A stretch of DNA of 64,000 nt from the NCBI GenBank assembly GCA_965197825.1, contig CBDANW010000003.1:2480001-2544000 (forward strand). Direction: 5' to 3'. A model generated the notes under the pieces. That model was not told the DNA's origin. It searched no databases and saw only the letters and a program-made list of their open reading frames with translations. The stretch comes from CBDANW01 sp965197825 (GTDB lineage: Bacteria > Acidobacteriota > Vicinamibacteria > Marinacidobacterales > DATDRI01). Both the position numbers and the translations under genes were made by a program. This document shows positions 61,267 through 64,000 of the stretch, in pieces (position 1 is the stretch's first letter; every line of letters starts with the position of its first letter).

Positions 61267-62667
61267 GGTGATGTCTTAAGATTCCTGTCAAAGAAAAACG
61301 ATGTATGGTTCCCCAAACTCAAAACCCGTCCCCGTCATGGGGACAGAAAAGGAGAACCATACATCATGGGAAAGGTACTACCGAGTCAGCGATTACTCAA
61401 GCAGTTCGAGGAACAACTGGTATTTGGGGAGATGAATCTCTCGGAGATCGTCCGGTCGGGAGCTCAGATGATGCTTCAATATGCGTTGGAGCGCGAGGTG
61501 ACGGAGGCGTTGGGTCGAAACTACTATGAGAACGCTCCGGCAACGACGAAGGAGAAGGGACGACGCAACGGGTATGAGTCGCATCGGGTCCTCACGGGCG
61601 AGGGAGCGGTGACGGTGCAAGTGCCGCGGGTACGAGAAACAGAGAAGGTGTTTCAGTCAAAGATTCTCGACGCCTACGTGAGCCGGACCGAGAAACTCGA
61701 TGAACTGATCGCGCGGATGTACGTCCACGGGATGTCGACGCGTGACATTGAGGCGACGTTCGCGGACGTGCTGAGCGGCACGGGTGTCTCGAAGTCGGTG
61801 GTGAGCCGGGTCACACGGTGTCTGTCGGAGGATTTCGAGGCGTTTCGAAAACGGGATCTCTCGAACGAGAAGCTGTTGTATCTCGAGCTCGACGGCACGT
61901 ACCTGCGCTACCACCAAGGAGCGGAGAGAAAAGAGCCCATCCTCGTTGCGACCGGCTATCGCGCTGATGGGACGCGAGTTCTTCTTCATATCGGTGTCGG
62001 CAACCGAGAATCCTACGAGAACTGGAAGGGGTTTTTGCAGGAGATAGTGGCCCGAGGAATGAGGGAGCCGTTGCTCATCGTGACGGACGGGAATCCTGGA
62101 GTGCTCAAAGCGATCGCAGAGGTCTTCCCTCGAAGCCTCAAGCAACGTTGCCAGAAGCACCGCCTCGAGAACATCCTGGGCAAGGCTCCGAAGGAAGTGC
62201 GCGACGAACTCAAGGCGGCCATCCTTGAGTCGTTCCATGCGAACAGCTACGAGCAAGGGCTGAAGAAGGGTCGGGAGGTGATCGCTCGGTACCGTCAACG
62301 ATTCCCGAGCGCGATGAAGTGCATGGAAGAGACCCTCGAAGCGTGTCTTCAGGCGCTACGCCTTCCTGCGGCGCATCACAAAAGGCTTCGCACGTCGAAT
62401 CTACTTGAGCGCACGTTCGGAGAGCACAAACGTCGCACAAAGGTCATTCCTCACTTCTTCACCGAGGAGGCCGCGATGAAACTCTCGTTCGCTGTGCTCT
62501 TGGCCGTCGCAAACAAATGGCGCGGCGTGAGGATGGATGTCTTCGCCGCTAGGAAAGTCGAGGAGCTTCGCAACGAGCTTCTCCCGCAAGGCACGTCGGA
62601 GGAATCAGCAGCTTAACCGAGCGCGGGGAACCGTACGGAGATTTGACAGGAAAATTAAGACTTGACC
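61267..62667 (+). mobile_element. IS256-family element type b, copy 2
   Basis: 1401 bp with the same ends as the 38404 copy (GGTGATGTCTTAAG … GACTTGACC) and a perfect 8-bp duplication ATCGCAGG (61259-61266 and 62668-62675). Excision in silico rejoins the NYN gene in frame. Confidence 0.95.
61366..62616 (+). CDS. IS256-family transposase (type b), copy 2
   Basis: 416 aa, nearly identical to the protein at 38502-39752, open throughout, same DDE motifs (LELDGTYLRY, VTDGNPGVLK, SNLLERTFGEHK). The perfect target duplication shows recent activity. Confidence 0.95.
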   Translation: MGKVLPSQRLLKQFEEQLVFGEMNLSEIVRSGAQMMLQYALEREVTEALGRNYYENAPATTKEKGRRNGYESHRVLTGEGAVTVQVPRVRETEKVFQSKILDAYVSRTEKLDELIARMYVHGMSTRDIEATFADVLSGTGVSKSVVSRVTRCLSEDFEAFRKRDLSNEKLLYLELDGTYLRYHQGAERKEPILVATGYRADGTRVLLHIGVGNRESYENWKGFLQEIVARGMREPLLIVTDGNPGVLKAIAEVFPRSLKQRCQKHRLENILGKAPKEVRDELKAAILESFHANSYEQGLKKGREVIARYRQRFPSAMKCMEETLEACLQALRLPAAHHKRLRTSNLLERTFGEHKRRTKVIPHFFTEEAAMKLSFAVLLAVANKWRGVRMDVFAARKVEELRNELLPQGTSEESAA

Positions 62668-63099
62668 ATCGCAGGCACGAGGTCGCTGTCACCAGTAAAG
62701 ACGGCAGCAGTAGTAATTTTACCTTTACTAGCAAGTAGGGCCATATCGACCCCTACCATGCAGTCAACCTTTTTTTGTATGAAGATAGGATTTCCTTGAG
62801 GATCGTTACCACGATACGCGAGTTTGCCGAGTCTAACTTCAAACCTAGGAAGATGCGAAAGAGCGGTCGTAAAGCCATGCCTTTTAGAATATCGTGATCG
62901 CTCCTCGGGGGTTGGTGGATTACTCTGGTAGGGCAAGCAGTGATAGTAGTAGGTTCGTAGGTGTTCGTTTGGCTCGCTCATAACATGAGACAGTTTCTCA
63001 AAGTCAATTCCGGGCCTTTTGTGGTCGTACCGTAGAACCTTCTCAAGGTATCCACCGTCAATGAAGACTGCTGCAACTCCCACAACTACTCTCTCCCTA

Positions 63100-63136
63100 A
63101 TACATAAGCCCATGGGCTAGCCATGGGCTTATGTAT
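63100..63136. promoter_or_regulatory. 16-bp-arm inverted repeat upstream of the NYN gene
   Basis: ATACATAAGCCCATGG (63100-63115), a 5-nt spacer GCTAG, and CCATGGGCTTATGTAT (63121-63136), exact arms. It lies 17 bp upstream of the proposed GTG start on the minus strand. Possible operator or RNA hairpin. It also contains the ATG of the longer reading (63113), which I consider non-coding. Confidence 0.7.
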
Positions 63137-63233
63137 AATCTTTTCCAGGAGTACTCACAGGAACTCCTGGGTCCATTTTGAAGCGGAATTATAGACGAAG
63201 AATCTTCATTTGTCAAGTGGTATTTTTCTGTAT

Positions 63234-63266
63234 GAAAGTGTGCCAATCTTAGTTGGGAATTGAAAC
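63234..63266 (+). repeat. 33-bp dispersed repeat, copy 2
   Basis: Same as 28525-28557; its last base abuts the region of a third IS256-type transposase. Confidence 0.75.
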
Positions 63267-63334
63267 GGCTCCAAACCCCGTGGTTTGATGACGTTTGAAC
63301 GAACAACATCAAGCGGCAAGAGAAAGGAGCCGAG

Positions 63335-64000
63335 ATGGGAAGTCTGCTACGTTCAGTCAAGAAACGCAAGAAGTCACGTCGTTTGGGTGCGGTCGCGCTC
63401 GTGAGTCGCGAGGAGTACGCGGAGCTCGATCTGGATGCCAAGATAGAGATGATCCGTTCGTTGGTCCCCCTGGGGCTAATGCGCGTTCACGAGTTGCTCG
63501 ACGACGAAGTGAAAGGCGTTGGCCGGGGGGCGATACGCTCGCAAGGAAGAGTCGGTGCGTGGTCGCCGTCACGGAACCAACCCGGGCACGGTAGGGCTTG
63601 CCGGCCAGCGGGTACCGATCCGTGTGCCCCGGGTTCGGAGCATCGAGGGAGGAGAGATTCCGCTGCGGTCGTACGAGGCGCTGAGCCACGGCGGTGAGGT
63701 GAATGATCTACTGCTGAAACGAGTTCTCTACGGAATCTCCTGTCGCAACTACGAGGCGGCAGCGGAAGCGATTCCGGGCGCCATCGGGCTGTCGAGCTCG
63801 ACGGTGTCCCGAGAGTTCGTTGAAGCAAGCGCGACGAAGCTCCGAGAGATGCAGGAACGGGATCTATCCGGCGAGGATGTGGTGGCGCTGTTTCTAGACG
63901 GGAAGACGTTCGCCGACGCCACGATGGTTGTGGCGCTGGGCATTACGCTTTCCGGGGAAAAACGCTTCTTGGGCTTCGTGGAGACGGACACGGAGAACGC
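63335..64000 (+). pseudogene. IS256-type transposase (type c), frameshifted, cut by window edge
   Basis: ATG 63335 with AAAGGAG upstream: MGSLLRSVKKRKKSRRLGAVALVSREEYAELDLDAKIEMIRSLVPLGLMRVHELLDDEVK. One base change near 63510 then requires another frame: LAGGRYARKEESVRGRRHGTNPGTVGLAGQRVPIRVPRVRSIEGGEIPLRSYEALSHGG…YEAAAEAIPGAIGLSSSTVSREFV…ALFLDGKTFADATMVVALGITLSGEKRFLGFVETDTENA at the window end. The first catalytic Asp (FLDGKTF) is present. The family is mutator/IS256, distinct from types a and b. Confidence 0.85.

Larger units (their letters stand above)
61113..63083 (-). pseudogene. NYN-domain (LabA/DUF88-like) gene, interrupted by IS256 type b
   Basis: The 5' part (63083-62668) starts at GTG with AGGGAG upstream: MGVAAVFIDGGYLEKVLRYDHKRPGIDFEKL…RTYYYHCLPYQSNPP…HGFTTALSHLPRFEVRLGKLAYRG…QKKVDCMVGVDMALLASKGKITTAAVFTGDSDLVPA. 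The 3' part (61266-61113) continues IEAVKSESVLVTLWHGTTPQTRPSRELFMLADERRELTTDIVTRLMKDR to the stop. NYN acidic residues are visible in FIDGGY, VDxxMxxD and TGDSDLVPA. NYN proteins are PIN-like RNases. It is A/T-richer than neighbours, so perhaps acquired. The insertion occurred within the last third; removing it restores the frame. Confidence 0.87.

Overview
The window looks like a chromosomal segment of a high-GC bacterium, most likely an Acidobacteriota member. The best taxonomic hint is the VWFA-related protein at 5238-6158, which resembles a domain family known mainly from Acidobacteria. Many apparent genes carry single-base indels. This means either widespread gene decay or an under-polished long-read assembly, and the two cannot be separated from sequence alone.

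Left third (1-28.5 kb), mostly ordinary core and accessory metabolism. A Na+-translocating NADH:quinone reductase operon (nqrABCDEF, minus strand, nqrF cut by the window edge) is followed by a VWA protein, an ankyrin/TonB-C protein, a transglutaminase-TPR lipoprotein, an MFS transporter, and a molybdenum hydroxylase whose [2Fe-2S] and Mo subunits are fused in one Tat-exported chain with a separate FAD subunit. Next come a GYD protein, a lipoprotein, a frameshifted membrane protein, PepF, a DUF3604 protein, an exported FAH-family protein, a tandem PPK2 (Pap), an EEP nuclease and a VapBC toxin-antitoxin pair with a perfect operator palindrome. One complete IS256-family element with a perfect 8-bp target duplication (21645-23016) interrupts a PAP2 gene seven codons before its stop.

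Right part (28.5-64 kb), an insertion-sequence graveyard. At least eight transposase families occur: two IS256 types plus a third at the window end, two IS3 types, IS5, an IS1595 remnant and several integrase-core (DDE) families. They are nested, inverted and reduced to solo ends. Between them lie intact genes (rtcB, an exonuclease III-like gene, a ferredoxin/metallo-beta-lactamase protein, DUF4956, two CotH-family lipoproteins, and a short ArsC-like gene read through an in-frame TGA as a likely selenoprotein). Truncated genes also occur there: PQQ-type sugar dehydrogenase, fadD, an autotransporter-like barrel, a thioesterase, a tyrosine recombinase, ADP-ribosylglycohydrolase and a NYN-domain gene.

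The most interesting signals are: (1) the candidate selenoprotein at 40968-41306; (2) two identical solitary 29-nt sequences shaped like type I-E CRISPR repeats, at 32904 and 43875, the second sitting exactly between two unrelated transposase fragments; (3) about 2.4-kb diverged inverted copies of a CotH gene around 33.5-35.9 kb and 56.8-59.2 kb, flanking a third CotH-like remnant and DUF4956, so that about 21 kb could invert; (4) a recurring terminal repeat (TIR CCGTCCTGTGCCAAAA) that abuts gene fragments at eight or more places; (5) a TANNNT promoter element placed 6-9 nt before several start codons, suggesting leaderless transcription. I saw no rRNA or tRNA gene and no multi-repeat CRISPR array or cas gene.
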